Shown here: positions 23,198 to 35,104 of the stretch, piece after piece | How the letters are laid out: every line of letters starts with the position of its first letter | Position numbering within the stretch: the stretch's first letter is position 1 | Notes under the pieces: model-generated | The model's database searches: none | Told to the model about the DNA's origin: nothing | The model's input: the letters and a program-made list of their open reading frames with translations, nothing else | Made by a program: the position numbers and the translations under genes | From: Heterobilharzia americana | Taxonomy: Eukaryota; Platyhelminthes; Trematoda; Strigeidida; Schistosomatidae | Assembly: GCA_944470555.2 (NCBI GenBank) | Contig: OX104127.1 | Coordinates: 97,798,708-97,862,707 of the forward strand | Direction of reading: 5' to 3' | DNA length: 64,000 bases

Positions 23198-23456
23198 CTA
23201 TAAATTGTTTCAATTTGTTGTCAGTGACAACTACGGTAACAGTCGCCCAATTATGTTTGGGTGGACTAAAAGAGAACAAAGGACAGATGTAACATGGATG
23301 TTGGATGCCTTCAGGCGTATAATGAGGGAAACTTCGTCCACATGAACATTTGTTATTGATTGTGCTAGTGCATTGAAGGTAGCTGTCGAGAATGTCTTCT
23401 CCGACGTTGATGTTGTCCTTTGTGCATTCCACGTTTGCAGAGCGATGTGCAAAAGG

Positions 23457-23498
23457 GTAAGCATTTCATATAAGTGTTTATATGCACCTAACTTAAAG
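23457..23498 (+). other. Predicted 42-bp micro-intron in the MULE gene
   Basis: The donor gtaagc follows the CKR codons; the acceptor is ttaaag. Splicing continues in frame as TRNPIHKQYLCRLVREEST up to the TAA at 23562. Confidence 0.5.
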
Positions 23499-24285
23499 AC
23501 AAGAAATCCAATACACAAACAATATCTGTGCAGATTAGTTCGAGAGGAATCAACCAGCAGGTAAGATGCAAACAGTACACTGACGTCCAACACAAGTTTT
23601 ATGCATATAACCGCATCACCAACTCTGTCAGTCTGGAGGTATTTAAGTCGCATGTGGATGGATTGTAAGCGACTTTGGTCCCCAGTATTCTACAATGATG
23701 TCCTGACATTGGGTAATAATACTAATTATCGAGTTGAAAGCCTCCATAAGCAGAAAAAAGGAGGCTAATAAAATGTGACAAGCTGCCTATAGCGATGTGG
23801 AAGGCGTATCAGTGGGATACTAGAAGAAGCGAAAGGAAGAAATTGGGAATGAAATTTCAGGGTTCTAGAAATCAGGGTCTGTTGGACCTAAAAGGCTCCA
23901 ACGGAACCTTGAAAAACTGAGTCTATACGCAGCAACAAAGGTTGTGAAGGACTTTACATGACCGGCAGCAGTTTACATTGAAAACAAGTTATCCAACTGG
24001 GTTTTCTTTGTAGACGGTTACAGGAATCTGGAATTTGATGTACATCGTGGGATGTGTTCCTGTAACTTTTATAAGACCTGCCTGCTCCCTCGTCGGCACA
24101 TGCTGATAGCTCACTTGCAATTCCGAGAATTTACTGGTAAGTTGACGTATAGTGCTTTATTGAATGTAGTTGCTAGCATGATGCAAAATTGTCAACGATG
24201 GATTCGAGGTGAGCCGCGAACTACTATTCCTGACGACAACAGCTCAATGATGAACCGTAGGCTATTCGCCTATTCCAATCCTTAA

Positions 24286-25430
24286 AACCTGCCTACCTTC
24301 TAATCGTGACGTTTACGCCATCCGCCGTTATAAGTATGGACGAGAGCCCTTACAGGCAGGTAAGTCCAATTCACTTCCATCTTACACCTAGATGGCAAAC
24401 TTAATTGTACACATAAACTTCACTGTACAAACACTGGATTATAAAAAGTAAAGTGATGTAAGTCTGTTTTCATTTTTGAAATTGGATTTCATGAATACTT
24501 TTCATACCCCATCTAACATGTTCACTTATTGTCTTCTCCTACAGGTAAACGACGTTGAACCTGCCTACTGGATTACCGTTTATGTGTCTGTTAGCACAGA
24601 AATTTTTTATCATGTAAATTAGCACACTCTTTTACCTCATAACACAAGCTGAATTTCTTAATAGTTGCTCTTGGAGTAGACTCTTGAGTTACTACGGGCA
24701 CATGTACATTGTTTCCGAAAACCATGGTATTGGTGCCTGGGCAAGTTGTCATTCCTGCGCGAAAAATTGGAAAACTTCCAATCATTCCATAGCTTCAGAT
24801 TGTCAAATTATTATCAGTAATCCTGGAATCCGTAGTGGAAAAGTCTACCAGTTCACATGTTTTAAACATTTTCCGTTATATCCAGACTATCGTAACAAGT
24901 AATTCGTTCACACTCATCTGCACAGGCGTGCACTTAACGAAGGAGTTTGACAATATTTACTTCCCATAGTTCCAGCATTATTCATAAATATTACTGGGAG
25001 AAAACGCATCTTACTTCGTGTGAAAATATGTATTTAGGTACAAAGTATTCAACACATTTAGAGTGTCGTCCGAGCAAGTGTTCACCAGTCAATCCTCCAA
25101 CATTCTCCTTACTCGATCTTGTCGTAGTAGGACGGTCATCCTGCAATGTAGAACGAAGGAAACATTTGTAATTTCGGCGGTATATGCTTACATGTAGTCA
25201 CTGGGAAAAACGATAAGCAAGGATCACATATGCACAAAGTTCTTTAGGAAAAGTTTGATTACCCATGATCGCCGTATTTCGAAAGCATACACCTGACATT
25301 TCAGATGTAATCAGTGCACCTTACTACACAGATCCAGTGTATCAGTTAGCATTTCGAAAAATACCTGACGACAGGGAAGTAAACTGCTTCTGAAATTGCC
25401 CCCATAAATTATACAACTAGTCATGTCACC
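24286..25430. other. No recognised features
   Basis: It may include the 3' flank of the MULE. A cag|gtaagt donor-like site near 24358 hints that the MULE transcript continued, but no further exon is evident. Confidence 0.35.
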
Positions 25431-25439
25431 TAGAATGCA

Positions 25440-25745
25440 CAAAGGGGAGCGTTATACAACTTCAGGTGCTGATTTACGCCTCCATTGTTATCCTATATGA
25501 TTGCAGAGGATAACAGCTAGAAATAGTAGGGGATAAGAAAAAAACTCTGAGGCACGCCATTTACCGTCGGGAAGCAGCTAGATACAGAGCAGCCAGTTCC
25601 AACTTACTGCTACCTAGTGTAAGGATAACCTCTACACCAACTTAGTCACTTTCGGTGTACACCCATTAGCTCATGTCCCTTATACATAATATCCTGATTC
25701 AACCTGTCAAAAACCCTTGAAAACTCAAGCAGACAAATATGAATA
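25440..25745 (-). pseudogene. LINE reverse transcriptase scrap
   Basis: On the minus strand, broken frames read FDRLNQDIM, then CSVSSCFP and VNGVPQ, then LKLY where family members have LKLYADD. That order (FD-x-L-N, GVPQG, Y-x-DD) is the palm of a CR1/Jockey-type non-LTR RT. The catalytic YADD reads YNAP, and stops interrupt every frame. It is too short and decayed to assign to a family, and it differs from the RTE elements in this window. Confidence 0.55.
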
Positions 25746-25921
25746 GGCTTTTTCTACTCAATAGAAGTTGTTTCCGAATTCCCGGGCCAGAAAGTTTGCT
25801 ACCTCGGAGCAGGTGTGGAGAATCTGCAGTCCTGTAATACTAAGTGAACTAATAGTCTTCCATTCAATCAGTGAACAAAGGAAAACAGCTAACGTCGTAT
25901 AAGGTTATGGGTGCGTACATG

Positions 25922-25991
25922 ACCCAAGAAGAGTAAAACTTGTCGGTTCTTCGTGTATTCAGCGGACCGGCAAGTTTTACTCCTCTTGGGT
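25922..25991. repeat. 26-bp inverted repeat (hairpin)
   Basis: The left arm 25922-25947 and the right arm 25966-25991 are reverse complements with two mismatches, around an 18-base loop. The arms begin acccaagaagagtaaaac. I see no TIR element or terminator context, and its origin is unknown. Confidence 0.85.
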
Positions 25992-27380
25992 AGCCAGGCA
26001 CGCCCAACATACCACAATATAAACGGTTCTCTTGGAGTCAGTGTAGGAATTCAAAACGTTCACAGTTTCCCTTTCCTTGCTTCCGTGTGGATATTCAGGA
26101 AATATAACTGCACCCATCATCTTTAAAAACTACAAGTGATAGTTTTAATGTGATTACACCCACAAATCACATACATCTCTTTCCAAATTCCTTGTCATGC
26201 TGCGGTTCTACGGACTCAATATCATCAGGAACTCTGCATTATGATGCAAATACTTCAGAAGCCAACTTATTTACTCTCATGCGCCAACTTACTCAAGTAT
26301 CTTTATCCTAAATGCCCAATGTCCGGATGATTTCTCAACTCCTGCTCGGTATTAGGTAAATGAGAGGCTAACAGAAGACCCATTGCATCCCTTTGCAATA
26401 CTTTATTGAGTAGCATACACACAATAATTCAATCAGGGAGCACAAATGCTCTGACGCTTGCAAAATCTCATTCCCCATGTGACTGAAAATACACACAGTG
26501 GATTATTACAGACTGCCCACCATAAGTCTACATGGTCAACAATAACATAAAAAGGTAAATATGAGATACATATGTATGTATTAACACACCTAACATTGGT
26601 GACAACCTAACATTGTCCTTTTACCTTCCAAATACATTTTTACTGCACGAAAAGCAAGTTAGACCTTAACATCGAAGAATTTTACAGAATGCGCCATATT
26701 CATTATAAATTAACATTATGAATAGATAACTTACCTAAACACAGTGACGATGCTACAAACAATTACAACAAATCAGCTTACAGACAGTATACTGGTACTG
26801 ACATGCCGAATGTAACGCAGTTAGACAGCTCGACATGCTGCATAGCAAATCTAGCAACTAAGTGAAGAAAACCACACCAAACGAAGACATTAAGTGATAT
26901 TACTCCAAAACAATCTCGTCTCATAGACAATTTTAACGAAATACTGCCCAGCGATACCGGCTACGCAACATTAAGTTTACATGATAACATGCTATTAACC
27001 GGCACTCGCTGTGGATGCATAATGATAATTCCTAATTTGCAGTGCAACAGTTGGGAGACATCTTTATTTGATTATTATCTGGTCGCGTAAAACCCGATTC
27101 AGAAAAAGTAATAAACTTTTGCCTTTCGTTTTTAAGATTTAATCCTACCTAATTGACTTAGTATAGTCACCTTTATTACGACTGTTGTATTTTCTTCAAC
27201 TTGTTTACATCTATCAAGTAAACAGTAGATCGTTACACTTCTCAACCACCAACAGTTACACCTTCTGAAACCCCTTATCTTTCTCATCATTTGCATTAGC
27301 TGATAGATTCTTACGTGACTCTATTCCAGTCTTTACTTCAGTTTTACCACTACTCTAATAATGCAACCATAGCCTATTAT
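25992..27380. other. No recognised features
   Basis: AT-rich; nothing supported. Confidence 0.45.
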
Positions 27381-27384
27381 TTAA

Positions 27385-27500
27385 GAATCGAGGGTTTTAT
27401 GTTTGTGATATGTATAAATACGATTGTGCGGCTTTGAAAAATGACATCGTTGAAACAGAAAGTCTTCTCCTGTGAATTATCTTTCGTTTTCTCTGAGGAT
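27385..27500 (+). repeat. Solo PLE-associated terminal repeat
   Basis: The segment with tgtataaatacgattgtg, then a gctttgaaaaa-like run, resembles 49550-49610, which follows a PLE tail, and the inverted context at 53390. It is likely a PLE end without coding sequence. Similarity is by eye over about 60 bp. Confidence 0.4.
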
Positions 27501-27820
27501 AAAACAGTTCAGTTTGGTAAAGGTTTGAGTATATTAGAACACAGTTAGGTCGCTCGCTTGTTGTACACAACAGAAAGATGACACACTTTCATACTGATGT
27601 TATTTTTAATCCTTAATCAAAATTTACAGTTAAACGTACACCCGTAGTAAAACATCACTAAAAGTACTTGATGCACCAATAAGTCAATATTTCGGGTTCA
27701 CAATATTTAAGATAATCACAGCCATGCATTACTAAAAAGTCTTTAATTCAACCCAAACTCCTGTTTGATAATGCTTTATGCAGTTTTTATCAAATGATAT
27801 TAATTTCGATTTTGTACTCA

Positions 27821-28180
27821 TCACGGACTGACTTCAGTTGGAGAACCATTGAAAATCTGGAAGCACTGGATAGCTGTTCTGTTCTAGTGTGAGACTTCAC
27901 AGAAGTGTGTAAACATGACCCAACTAGTAGTTGGACCTATGAACTTCAGGCTTCATGGAAAGCAAGTCAACATTCAACCACTGGATCGGAATTCAGTTGA
28001 GTATTTGTCCTCACATTCACAGAATATAAATTCTCACTGAAACTCCAGAAACTCCATTTCGGAGCATGTCACGTGTATGTAAAGTAATTCAATATGGAGA
28101 CTTGCGGTGATGTGTTGATCACGAATTCGTATTTCTCACGGACTAATATTAGAAATTCGTAAAGAAATCACAAAGATTTC
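27821..28180 (-). mobile_element. Family B SINE, more than one unit, degenerate
   Basis: The family tail (cacggactgac on the plus strand) occurs at 27822, again near 28137 and in part near 28284, giving a spacing of about 315 and then 148 bp. The first unit has a tRNA-like head near 27960-27900 and a hammerhead remnant in which CTGANGA has become CTGTGAA. Repeated tails suggest a dimer or short array rather than a single SINE. Confidence 0.5.
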
Positions 28181-30480
28181 GTTTGAAATATTTTAAGAAT
28201 TAGGCTTGAAATATAACTGGGTAATAATGATACAGTTTCATTATTTTTATGTTAGTGGGGATTTGTTTTTAAGGTACCATTTATCACGGACTGACATCAT
28301 TGTGATCACTCTATACTGCTTTTTACCAGAAAATGCGCTTGCAGAACATACGTTTCAGGAATATTTGAGGCTGATCCAGTGTTACAAGGAATCATGCATT
28401 TACTGTAATGTTTTGCTTCCGAATGGTTAACTGGCGCCATTTCCTCCACCACGGCTGTTAACACCAATATAAAAATACAAAAAAATACTTACAACTTCAT
28501 CTATGGGTACGAAATCGTTGAGTTGATATCAAAATTGAACAGAATTTGATGAATTTTCACGGGGCGACCAAGTGCAATGCAAAACTTTATGGCGGCTATG
28601 GTGAACATGCGTTCAATTTATCATGAACAAACAAAAATAGAGTGTTTCATTAAGGAGGTGTTATATTATTATCATTATTTGTTATTATCTACACAGTATA
28701 TATTGACTTTCCAAAAAACCTGGAGATGAATATCTTTTCAATAATCCATAGAATCTACCGTGGTACTTCCTTAATTATTCACGACCTTTCCAATGAAAAC
28801 CCTTGAATAACTAAGCCAACATTACTTCTTTTAAAATGAAATTGCAGAATTATTTCTCCTTTTTTGGATGATACGATTATATATTCGTTAAACACGATTT
28901 CCATCTCTGCCATGAAACATCATGCTTATTAATAGACACGAAAAACTTCAACATTTAACCCAAAATGCATTATTTGTATGTAATGCGAAATCTTTCAGCC
29001 TAGGGATTTCCACCAGCTGGGATGAAGAAGAGATGGTTAAGAACATTACCAAGGACTTTTCTCCACTAAATGTAATCATCGTATCTACAGAACTATGTGT
29101 CTGTAAGTTCAAGGACAAATATTATTGTTATCTTTAGTCGAAACTGTGAAGAATTTCTTCATTTATCATTTTTCTTAGTGTGAACATATCAAAAGTGACG
29201 GTTATCACAGATAAGCCGATTCCTACTGTTAAAACCATAAATAAATAAAGTCGGTTTCTCCAGATAATCTTATTTTCTACCTAGGCATTTTAACAACAGC
29301 CGATTGCATGAAACCTGCAAGATTGTTCCTTACACAACCCTTTAAAACTTAGCTAATTACAACTACTGCATACATTTCTACTGTATGACATCCATTTTTT
29401 GAATTCTGCAATTGAACAGTGAAGAGTTTACTTTTTTATGAAAATATTTCTGATGAGGTCAACTTATTCAACGATGAAAGTTCATGATTAAATAGTGAAA
29501 CTCAAACAAGTTAACACTACTGTTCCGAGAAGAATCCTTTTGTACTACTCTCAGAACATCCTTAAATCTAAGCAATTTTATACTTCTTGTCCCAGTTTAT
29601 ATCGATCGAAACGTGTTCCGAAACCTCTTTTATTATTTCTCTGCGAAAATTAACAAATCATCCACCCAAAACAAAGTTTATAACATGAAAATGGTCTGAT
29701 TCAGCAAAAGCATATTTTCCTAGCCTAGAAGACTAACCTCAACTACAAATAGTTCTGGCATTATGCGTTACATAATGCAGAACATTAAAACAATGAAGAA
29801 ATTGGTCATCATACTATGTCCACTAACGAAACTTAGTGTGAAGCACAGCAATAAACGAATAAGAAAATCAACCAACAACTTCTTGCAGCATCACTAGTCT
29901 TTGGGCTATAAACCTAAATAAAAAGAGTTTAAGGCAAGTTTAGTGCAAAATTATGTTGACAACCGTTTGTAGTTGCATTTGACAACGTAAACCACAGGCT
30001 TTCAGTAATATGCAACAGGTTATATGATAGTCACTCAATGTGAGTAACAAGCAGGATAACACGACCATCAGCTAGGTAATGGTAGTTCTGTGTTGTTGAG
30101 GTCAACTTAAACTAAAACTCTGCTTACTTGGAGATGTATCTACAATGTGTAACTGTCAGGAGAATGATGAAGACAAGGAGTATTAAACATGCAATGAAGG
30201 GAACTAAAAATAAATCCATTAAATATCTGATAAACTTTGCTTAAATGACAACAAGTTTTCATTTTTAGACACGAAATATTAACCAGGAACCAGGGCTCTA
30301 GCAGACTAACTAAATAATGATCAATTTTATGCTTCTCTTTATTTTAACTCTATTAGGATTCGGATGAGAAAGCCTAACTATGCGGTGCATGTTATTACGT
30401 CAAATAGAAATTAAAGTATCAAGGATTTACACATGATAGCCAAGAGAAATCCGAAGATGATGGAACTGAATTTAGGGCCT
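28181..30480. other. No strongly supported features
   Basis: A frame at 28922-29137 has an acidic segment (SWDEEEMVKNITKDF) and a donor-like ct|gtaagt near 29102. I do not consider this sufficient to call an exon. Otherwise AT-rich and featureless. Confidence 0.4.
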
Positions 30481-30489
30481 GGTTAACAG

Positions 30490-30690
30490 GTAGGTCTAAT
30501 AGCTTAACTGTCACACCACCGGGCCGGTAACCGGAAAGTCGCTGGCTCAAATCCTGTCGTGACTGAGGTTCTCATTTTACCCTCAATTATCACCCAGTTT
30601 CAATACTGAAATAAGTTACATCTGTCAAAGTTAACTGACTTTTTAAGATTGAAAAATCCTGATCCAGGGGATACTATATTTTAGGAAGTC
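30490..30690 (+). mobile_element. tRNA-derived SINE (family C)
   Basis: tRNA-like head with box B-like ggctcaaatcctgtcgtgac, then the family body tcattttaccctcaattatc followed by acccagtttcaatactgaa. It is closest to the copy at 35.1 kb. No ribozyme motif. Confidence 0.55.
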
Positions 30691-31185
30691 AAATTCCCCT
30701 TAATTCGTTAAATAAGGATTAAACGCCACTACTTCTGATCTGTGGTCACAAAACAATTCTCAGTTTAATAGAAATCCAAAAAATACAGTCTGTTAAAAAC
30801 AGATAGTTAACGAGACAGTAGCCAGTAAAAAAGAAACTATAATATCCTTCTCTATTCGTAAAAAAATCAATTTTCAACTCATAGTTAATCATTGAAAGCT
30901 TTTACTTATCCTACATTCTTCTTCGCATATTAACTCTAATATGCAACGAAATTTGAAGGTATACTTTCAAATTATCATTAGTCATCACTGTTTATGTCGA
31001 TTTCGTAAATTAGGTTATTATTTCAATGTGTAAACTGGAAAGACTTGCAACATTTTCAAAAACACTGAAACTCCAAATTGGTTTATAGTCATTTCGACAT
31101 TAAAAACATAATCGTGGTGAAAAATGTTGACTTAATAAAACACTGGTGATCTAAACCGTTTAGTGTTCCAAGCTCCTACATCAGA
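30691..31185. other. No recognised features
   Basis: AT-rich; nothing supported. Confidence 0.4.
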
Positions 31186-31189
31186 AGAA

Positions 31190-33100
31190 ACAAACGACTC
31201 AGTTGCCAACTAGTGAAAATAGAAGAACTTCTCCTTAGAAAAGGATTGAATTACAACAAAAAAGATACCTCGAAACCAGAATTCTTCGCCACATTATAAT
31301 CATCACTTAAAACATCAGGATTAAATGAGGTCATTCAACAAGAAACACCGCAAACAATCGTACCACTAACCAGACAGAGGAGACTTCATGCTCAAATGAA
31401 CACTCAAGAACAGAAAACATTAAAAGACTAAAAATAGGGAAGATGTCTTTATAATTCCAGCAGACAAAGGACGCACTACAGTAGTCATGGACAAAGAAGA
31501 CAATGTCAAGAAGGCAGAGGAATTACTCAAAGACGAAAATGTATATCAACCACTTGAAACCAACCCTATCCAAAAGTTCGACAACCAGATCAACAAAACC
31601 TTGAACTAACTCTCCAAAGCAGAAGAAATAACAAAGCAAGACAAATGAGGTATGGAATCGAATGGATCTATCCCTCCTCAGTCCTACGGCAGACCAAAAC
31701 TACACGAGCCCGATATCCCTCTACGACCAATTGTCTCACTTCCGGGAACTCCAACATACAACATATCAAGGGAACTTTTGAGAGAACTGAAACACCTCGT
31801 TCAACCATGCGGACATCCTATCAAGTTACCAACCGAATTCTTAGAAAAGATCAAGAACATTAACATAGAAAACAATAAGTTAATGATATCCTTCGACGTT
31901 ACAGCACTATACACATCCATCAAATCTCAATTGGCTAAGGAAACGATATCCCTCCTGCTCAATGAAGACAGAAATCTTTCAGAAAGCACAAAACTGAATT
32001 TTTCAAGTCTCATGGAACTCATCGACATTTTTAAGTCAACATACTTCCAACTCAACGGCAATATGCAAACAGATGAAAGGAACTGCAATGGGATCACCGA
32101 TATCCGAACTAATCGCAGAAACAGTGATGCAGAGACTGGAAGCCATCATCCTACCTGTGATTAAACCAAAAATTTGGACTAGCTATGTGGACGACACTTT
32201 TGTTATCATTAAAAAAGATGATATAGAAGGCACCCACAGTTTGATCAACAACGTTCTCAATGGCTTCAAAGTGACAGTGGAGAAGGAGTCAATCAACTAC
32301 CATCCCTGGATGTTCAAGTCAGTAGCACAAATGCCAGAAAGCTCGAAACCCAAGTGTACAGGAAGCTAACACACACTGATCGAATCCTCAACTACAATAG
32401 GAACAACCCCACAACACACAAAATCAGTCACGTGCAGACTCTATTGAAAACAGCGAGAACACACTGCAGTACAACAACTTCACGCAGAAACGAAGAAAAT
32501 TAACTGATGTCCACCCTAAAGAAGAACGGCTACTCACGAAACTTTATCAGAAGATGCCGATCTCGTGCATCATCAACTACAAAGTCACCGGCAGAAATCA
32601 CACTACCAAACGTAAAGAGTGTATCAGAAATCATGACGAGATCGCTGGGACCACTTGGTCGAATTGGTGTGGCTCATAAACCAACAAATTCCCTCCAAAC
32701 ACTATTATGCAGATCAAAGGATGCAACAACCAAAGAAGATAAAGCGAACATCATTTACAAAATCAACTGAAATAACTGTAGTCAACACCACATTGGACAA
32801 AGTGGTCGACCTCTTCACCTTCGTCTACATGAGCACCAACTGGCTAGTAAACGTCACCACATTTCATCACTCATTTCAATCCATGTGGATAACAACTATG
32901 GACATGGATTCAATTTTGACAATGTAGAAATCTTGGACGGAGAGAGGAAACATAAAGAATATCAGAGAATTCCTAGAAGCTTAGCATTCAGGTCAGTCAA
33001 TCAATCAGTCAGTCAGTCAGCAATCAAAAGATGTATAGACATAGACCCAATCTATCAAACAATGAGAGAAACGGTAAACGACAGAAAGGTCAGAGGTGAA
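31190..33100 (+). pseudogene. Penelope-like element, second lineage: RT plus GIY-YIG
   Basis: Nearly a complete PLE coding region in several frames. N-terminal block: FIIPADKGRTTVVMDKED (31448-31500). RT: YGRPKLHEPDIPLRPIV, then ISFDVTALYTSI (palm A), then after a frameshift MKGTAMGSPISELIAE and YVDDTFVII (32184-32210) with both catalytic Asp intact. Connector: ITLPNVKSVSEIM and VAHKPTNSLQTLL. GIY-YIG: NIIYKI, a broken stretch reading HHIGQSGRPLHLRLHEHQLA, then HVDNNYGHGFNFDNVEILD, and finally IDIDPIYQTMRE. Stops at 31426, 31606 and 31645, and several frame changes, show it is dead. The PKLHE/CK-type sequence sets it apart from the PKIHK lineage at 16.7 kb. Confidence 0.85.
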
Positions 33101-33237
33101 GCAGGGGAACAGTCAACAGGAAAATCTACGCGGTCAATGACACAACAAATGAAGGGAACAACCAATCACAGACCACATCGTCTAAGTAAGCCACTAAATC
33201 ACTCAAGGAGAAATACTGACAGCTCGCTTCATATTGA

Positions 33238-33295
33238 AGTTAGTGCTGATGATGTCGTCTAGCAAGAGGATGAAAGCTTCACGATTCAACAACCT
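33238..33295 (+). ncRNA. Hammerhead-like motif at PLE 3' end
   Basis: CTGATGA at 33246-33252 and GAAA at 33272-33275 frame a putative stem II (tcgtc, tagcaa loop, gagga; one mismatch). Flanking strands can form a short helix I (gtt..tg against ca..aac). Minimal type I hammerheads near PLE termini are established knowledge. Imperfect stem II pairing makes activity uncertain. Confidence 0.4.
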
Positions 33296-33361
33296 AGCTC
33301 AGAGAACACAATACAACCAAGACCATCCCCCTGAGCAACAAATATTCTCCATTATTTCGAA

Positions 33362-34163
33362 GTCAAATTTATGTCGCTGCCTTGTGAATATCCTCGTATT
33401 TGTACACACTGCCTCGCCTCCAATCACAAAATCGTTGAATCAGCAAACGTCTGCAAACAGTTCTCCATTCTCATTCATCATTTCACCGAGTGTGCCTCTC
33501 AACTCATGATCAGTTCTCTTCCTGTGTTGTACCCACCTATTTTGGCATTCATGTCACCCCACTCATTAGAATGAATTCTGGTGTCGCCAACTGCCGTGGG
33601 GGGTCTTGTCCACTACTGATTACAGTTGTCTGAAGAATTCTTCCTTCTTCTCTTCATCTCCATTATTTGTAGGTGCGTAGCATAGTATTGTATGGTTGGG
33701 ACTTTCCTTCCTTTCAACTTGAATCTTGCTGGCATGATCCTGATGCTACAGGAGATTGTTTCCCACTAAATGAGAGAGAGCCTTCTCTGCTGTTGAGGAT
33801 ATGTTGATAGCCACTGGAAAACTCAGTGTGCTGTGCTCGTTCGTGGTTGTCGTCTGGGTGACAATATCGGAGTAGATTATTGACTCTCCAGTTGACAGTT
33901 TGGCGAATCCGCTTCCATTCCATCTGTAGATTCCTCGCAGATTCCAAGCACTTCAACGTGATACCTTCTCATCTCCTTTGCAATCTAGGCATCCTTGCTA
34001 GCCAGCCAGCTTCAAACATTGCGCGGAAATTCCTTGTCTGCATCCTTACTTTCGATTCCATCAAGAGAAGACACATCGGCTGACTGGCTTCTCGAAGGCT
34101 TTCACCAACCGGGGTCATTTCGTCTCTCCGATTCCTGCAAGGAATAAGTTTGTTTCTATTTTA
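33362..34163 (-). pseudogene. RTE endonuclease fragment
   Basis: The segment equivalent to residues 1 to about 225 of the 7946 protein. It is frameshifted, with stops, and the codons for the final SDH active-site block are absent because the copy ends before them. Non-functional. Confidence 0.75.
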
Positions 34164-34313
34164 TATATTTTTTTGTGCTTTGAAGTTTCTTTACCGATTT
34201 GATTGGTTTTCCTGGGTAGGGTTGCTAGTCGTATGCTCAACCTTCCCTCTTTACCTGGGCTTAGGACCGGCTAGTAACTAGTGAACTAGTTAACTGGATG
34301 AGGTTTAACCACC
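33362..34313 (-). mobile_element. RTE LINE, 5' part only
   Basis: A minus-strand copy from the 5' terminus (about 34313) through the leader and endonuclease region, stopping abruptly at 33362 against PLE sequence. It lacks the RT and the 3' tail. It is almost identical to 1557-2459, including subfamily-specific substitutions. LINEs are normally truncated at the 5' end; loss of the 3' end implies a later deletion or a PLE-linked rearrangement. Confidence 0.85.
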
Positions 34314-35095
34314 GAAATAATGATGCTAATATTCACTTGTTTCTACAGTAATCAACCGGTCATGCCTTTCAGTCCTCATGATCTCCTGTTCTTATCTGAA
34401 AGTATTCTTCTAAGATGAAAACTTCAACATCTATCAGTTTAAATATGAAAGTACTGTAGACTTTTTGAATGAACGAATAACCAGTATACTAATAAGTAAT
34501 GAAACAACTTCTGCAACAAATTATCAGTTAAACAAACAGAGATATTTGTCGTCTGCATACTAATTAGTAGAAATCAAAGTCATCTCTACAAGCCTAAGAA
34601 TTGCCATTGCGATAAACAGGAAAGTCCTATTTGTATACTGTGACTTAAATTAATTCGTTTGTTTTAGTTTCAAGACCATTGACGATTTCATCTCATTTCG
34701 CTCATTTATAAGAGATGTGGATTCCGATTTTAATTTAACACTGTCAATAATTCAAGTTACCTCCAAGTATCCAAAGGATTGGGAGATTAAAGGAAATGTG
34801 CACAACTTATTAAAAGTAATTTCCATAATTAGCAAATGTGACATGAGCTTACCGTAAGATAATTATGTCCAACTAAATCCTGACGCTACCTAAATTTACA
34901 TTTCACAATTAATCGTCATTCGGTATCAATACTAGAAGTCTGCCAAACCATGGTTATCTCCTCTATTTCAGCTCTATTTGCATAGGGACAAGAAATCCTG
35001 ACTGGGCAACCAGTGTAAATACGATGAACAGGCAAAAACTCTTCACGAATTCATGTAGCAGAGGAGCAAAATACTTGGCGACCGGAGTTAAACAA
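34314..35095. other. No recognised features
   Basis: AT-rich; nothing supported. Confidence 0.4.
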
Positions 35096-35104
35096 GAACC
35101 TGGC

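Larger units (their letters stand above)
22515..24285 (+). pseudogene. Mutator-like (MULE) transposase with micro-introns, decayed
   Basis: Order of parts: a zinc-binding N-terminal block (KYHYIVLACTFGNRKK near 22.55 kb, then HNHP at 22744-22755 after a frame change); a helical linker (RRLMEEEMK); a MULE catalytic core with QFPEVVCFDSTYNTNK (first Asp), NSRPIMFGWTKRE, TFVIDCASALKVA (second Asp) and VVLCAFHVCRA; then LGNNTNYRVESLHKQ; and a SWIM-like finger CSCNFYKTCLLPRRH at 24055-24099, whose expected third Cys is Arg. Three predicted introns (22944-22977, 23162-23197, 23457-23498) keep one frame through the core. In-frame stops remain at 23007, 23343 and 23562. Mutator-like elements called Curupira are described from schistosomes; this resembles them, but I cannot compare sequences. 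The product would cut and move DNA between terminal inverted repeats. Confidence 0.82.

Noticed and set aside
23162..23224. Alternative 63-bp MULE intron ending at ttgtcag
   Set aside because: It would remove the conserved YKLFQFVV segment; the 36-bp option keeps it.
23561..23638. Fourth MULE intron of 78 bp
   Set aside because: It has GT...AG ends and keeps frame, but the unspliced reading supplies the residues expected between LVREES and RYLSRMW in MULE proteins, so a premature stop is more likely than an intron.
29449..29490. CTGATGA and GATGAAAG near 29.45 kb
   Set aside because: The intervening bases cannot form stem II and the flanks do not pair.
33000..33030. Short (GTCA)n run as a CRISPR-like or satellite repeat
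   Set aside because: Only a few 4-base units inside decayed PLE coding sequence; a microsatellite.
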